Made by a program: the position numbers and the translations under genes. The notes beneath the pieces were generated by a model. The model saw only the letters and a program-made list of their open reading frames with translations, searched no databases and was not told the DNA's origin. Shown here piece by piece: positions 61,913 to 64,000 of a stretch of 64,000 bases of DNA (the stretch's first letter is position 1; each line of letters begins with the position of its first letter). Origin of the DNA: Devosia sp. ZB163 (GTDB lineage: Bacteria; Pseudomonadota; Alphaproteobacteria; Rhizobiales; Devosiaceae); contig NZ_JAQRMY010000002.1 of the NCBI RefSeq assembly GCF_028613635.1, positions 806,001-870,000 on the forward strand, in the 5' to 3' direction.

Positions 61913-61922
61913 GAAGAAGACG

Positions 61923-63422
61923 ATGGCGCGTTACGATATCCCGACTTTGAAGGAAGAGATCGAGGACGATACCGTAGAAAAGGTACTCGCTCTCGATGTC
62001 GAGAAGTACAAGTACGGGTTCGAAACTCAGATCGAGGTCGAGAAGGCCCCCAAGGGCCTGAACGAGGACACGATCCGCTTCATCTCGGCCAAGAAGGACG
62101 AGCCCGAGTGGATGCTCGAGTGGCGCCTCGAGGCCTATCGCCGCTGGCTGACCATGGATGAGCCGACCTGGGCGAAGGTGAAGTACCCCAAGATCGACTT
62201 CCAGGACATGTACTACTACGCGGCCCCCAAGGGCGCGAATAAGCCCAAGTCGCTCGACGAGGTCGATCCCGCCCTGCTCGAGATGTACGAGAAACTGGGC
62301 GTGCCGCTGCGGGAGCGCGAGCTCCTCGCCGGCGTCGAGCAGCCCAGGGTGGCCGTGGATGCGGTGATCGATTCCGTCTCGGTTGCGACGACCTTCCGCG
62401 CCGAGCTCGAGAAAATGGGCATCATCTTCTGCTCGATCTCCGAGGCGATCCGCGAGTACCCGGACCTGGTGAAGCAGTACCTCGGCTCGGTCGTGCCTGT
62501 GTCCGACAACTACTACGCGACGCTGAACTCGGCCGTCTTCACCGACGGGTCGTTCTGCTACATCCCCAAGGGCGTCCGCTGCCCGATGGAGCTCTCGACC
62601 TATTTCCGCATCAACGAGGCCAAGACCGGCCAGTTTGAGCGCACGCTGCTGATCGCCGACGAGGGCGCTTACGTCAGCTACCTCGAAGGTTGCACGGCTC
62701 CGGCTCGCGCCGAGCACCAGCTGCATGCGGCGGTGGTCGAGCTCGTCGCGATGAAGGACGCCGAGATCAAGTACTCGACTGTCCAGAACTGGTTCCCGGG
62801 CGACAAGGACGGCAAGGGCGGCGTCTACAACTTCGTCACCAAGCGTGGCGACTGTCGTGGCGACAACTCCAAGATCAGCTGGACGCAGGTGGAAACCGGC
62901 TCCGCGATCACCTGGAAGTACCCCTCCTGCATCCTGCGCGGCGACAACTCGTCGGGCGAGTTCTACTCGATCGCCATTTCGAACGGCTATCAGCAGGTCG
63001 ACAGCGGCACCAAGATGCTGCACCTGGGCAAGAACACCACGAGCCGGATCATCTCCAAGGGCATCGCGGCAGGCTACTCGGACAACACCTATCGCGGGCA
63101 GGTCTCTGCCCATGCCAAGGCCAAGGGCGCGCGCAACTTCACCCAGTGCGACAGCCTGCTGATCGGTGACAAGTGCGGTGCGCACACGGTGCCTTACATC
63201 GAGAGCCGCAACGCTACGGCCGTGTTTGAGCACGAGGCGACGACATCCAAGATCTCCGACGACCAGATGTTCTACTGCATGCAGCGCGGCCTCTCCGAAG
63301 AGGAAGCGGTAGCGCTGATCGTCAACGGCTTCGTCCGCGACGTGCTGCAGCACCTGCCTATGGAGTTCATGGTCGAGACGCAGAAGCTGATCTCGATCTC
63401 GCTCGAGGGCAGCGTCGGCTGA
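61923..63422 (+). CDS. sufB: Iron-sulfur cluster assembly protein SufB
   Basis: The 499-residue SufB shows [18 protein letters not shown], the beta-helix core with [19 protein letters not shown], and the C-terminal [20 protein letters not shown] with the conserved glutamate and histidine. It is the scaffold on which SufBCD builds clusters. AGGAAGAAG precedes the ATG. The stop overlaps the first cupin start in TGATG. sufC, normally directly downstream, is not within the next 0.6 kb. Confidence 0.96.
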   Translation: MARYDIPTLKEEIEDDTVEKVLALDVEKYKYGFETQIEVEKAPKGLNEDTIRFISAKKDEPEWMLEWRLEAYRRWLTMDEPTWAKVKYPKIDFQDMYYYAAPKGANKPKSLDEVDPALLEMYEKLGVPLRERELLAGVEQPRVAVDAVIDSVSVATTFRAELEKMGIIFCSISEAIREYPDLVKQYLGSVVPVSDNYYATLNSAVFTDGSFCYIPKGVRCPMELSTYFRINEAKTGQFERTLLIADEGAYVSYLEGCTAPARAEHQLHAAVVELVAMKDAEIKYSTVQNWFPGDKDGKGGVYNFVTKRGDCRGDNSKISWTQVETGSAITWKYPSCILRGDNSSGEFYSIAISNGYQQVDSGTKMLHLGKNTTSRIISKGIAAGYSDNTYRGQVSAHAKAKGARNFTQCDSLLIGDKCGAHTVPYIESRNATAVFEHEATTSKISDDQMFYCMQRGLSEEEAVALIVNGFVRDVLQHLPMEFMVETQKLISISLEGSVG

Positions 63423-63931
63423 TGACGTCTTCGCCCCGCTACATCGTCAACGTTGCCGACCTTGAGCTCAACTGGCTCAAGGTCGGGAAGCGTTTTGAGG
63501 TGGGGCTGCACGACATCGACGCGGCCGTCGGCACCGACCAGATCGGTGCGACCCTGCATGTCGTGCCGGCCGGCAAGACTGCTTGGCCGTATCACCGGCA
63601 TCACGGGAACGATGAGCTGTTCTTCATCGTCTCGGGGACCGGGACGTATCGGGTGGGCGACCAGCGGCTGCCGATCAAGGCGGGCGACTGCATCGGGGCG
63701 CCGGCCGGTGGCGAGGCGCACCAGATCATCAACAGCAGCGATGCCGAGCTGCGCTATATCGCCTTCGCCAATCATGGCCGGGCGGATGTGACCGAGTATC
63801 CCGACAGCGGGCGAATTGCGGTCGATATCGCACACGGCAACGACAAGGAGCCAATGTCGATCTTCAGCACGGCTGGCAAGCTGACGCCGTTCGGCTACTG
63901 GGACGGCGAAGACACCGAGGGCGCGCAATGA
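63422..63931 (+). CDS. Cupin protein encoded inside the suf operon (first of two)
   Basis: The 169-residue cupin has motif 1 in WPYHRHHGNDELFFIVSGTG (two or three histidines and a glutamate as metal ligands) and motif 2 in GDCIGAPAGGEAHQIINSSD, followed by a C-terminal tail of about 50 residues ending GYWDGEDTEGAQ. The metal site looks complete. The start codon overlaps the sufB stop, so it is co-translated with sufB. Its role is unknown; a metal-binding or small-thiol-binding accessory to cluster assembly is a guess from context. Confidence 0.85.
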   Translation: MTSSPRYIVNVADLELNWLKVGKRFEVGLHDIDAAVGTDQIGATLHVVPAGKTAWPYHRHHGNDELFFIVSGTGTYRVGDQRLPIKAGDCIGAPAGGEAHQIINSSDAELRYIAFANHGRADVTEYPDSGRIAVDIAHGNDKEPMSIFSTAGKLTPFGYWDGEDTEGAQ

Positions 63932-64000
63932 CCAAGCCGGTGATCAACATTGCGGACCTGGCGCTGGAGACCTGGACCAAGGGCTCGAAGTACGCTTCGA
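63928..64000 (+). CDS. Second cupin-like gene, paralogue of the first (cut by the window edge)
   Basis: The visible 24 codons read MTKPVINIADLALETWTKGS, closely matching residues 7-25 of the preceding cupin (IVNVADLELNWLKVGKRF). The ATG overlaps the previous stop in ATGA. It is therefore a tandem duplicate read from the suf transcript; the rest is outside the window. Confidence 0.6.
   Translation, partial: MTKPVINIADLALETWTKGSKYAS

Noticed and set aside
61863-63353. A 496-codon minus-strand frame opposite sufB
   Set aside because: Antisense shadow of sufB with no independent support.

Overview
The window is a contiguous piece of a high-GC (about 65%) alphaproteobacterial chromosome. Family content points to Hyphomicrobiales, most likely a Devosia-like organism; this is an inference, because no rRNA is present. 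The supporting families are the DUF1476 F1-ATPase inhibitor, DUF3126, DUF2336, the bacterial transglutaminase-like cysteine peptidase, a PAS_5-type PAS protein, zf-CHCC zinc fingers, CtrA-like TTAA-N7-TTAA boxes and an Irr-type iron-control box ahead of a suf operon. Gene density is close to 90%. I see no prophage, insertion sequence, CRISPR array or integrated element; the window is core or housekeeping chromosome with some accessory genes.

Layout. 1-9.9 kb: purine synthesis (purS fragment, purC, purB), rpe, ccdA, a GNAT-fold acyltransferase, radC, map and a CinA-type domain protein. 9.9-14.8 kb: gpt, a VOC protein, one tRNA-Leu(TAA), small uncharacterised genes, a TipAS-domain remnant and a TetR regulator divergent from a reductase. 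14.8-18.6 kb: ogt and a gluconate module (idnO-like dehydrogenase, gntK, gnd). 18.6-28.7 kb: a TetA-like exporter, FAD monooxygenase with a zinc-finger partner, cysE, envelope proteins, PilZ and PAS signalling proteins, a rhomboid protease and slyX. 28.7-38.8 kb: hisI, an AraC regulator, folE, a NifU/IscU-like scaffold with yidD, a PhyH oxygenase with an enolase-superfamily dehydratase, and thrS. 38.8-43 kb: a class III cyclase-TolB-TPR protein, then an ECF42-like sigma factor with two DGPF proteins behind a matching promoter. 43-49 kb: envelope genes, DUF2336, nadK and prfB with a programmed +1 frameshift. 49.1-52.4 kb: a 1107-residue fusion. 52.5-60.5 kb: an M23 peptidase, PrxQ, a 1150-residue AsmA/YhdP-like protein, a universal stress protein behind a perfect FNR box, tyrS and a hydrolase. 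60.5-64 kb: Irr box, cysteine desulfurase, sufB and tandem cupins.

The most unusual object is the single open reading frame at 49107-52430 (minus). It joins a thiamine-diphosphate 2-oxoacid dehydrogenase E1 alpha part, E1 beta part, a lipoyl domain and a complete beta-ketoacyl-ACP synthase III. All catalytic residues expected of the E1 and KAS III parts are visible, and there is no E2 acyltransferase domain. The obvious hypothesis is a one-polypeptide starter-unit machine: E1 decarboxylates a 2-oxoacid onto the swinging lipoyl arm, and the KAS III domain takes the acyl group directly for a decarboxylative condensation, bypassing acyl-CoA.

Other systems that hang together are the ECF42-DGPF cassette with a TGTCGA-N17-CGTC promoter, the suf operon with an Irr box and two translationally coupled cupins of unknown role, the FNR-controlled usp gene, and several candidate CtrA sites ahead of envelope genes.
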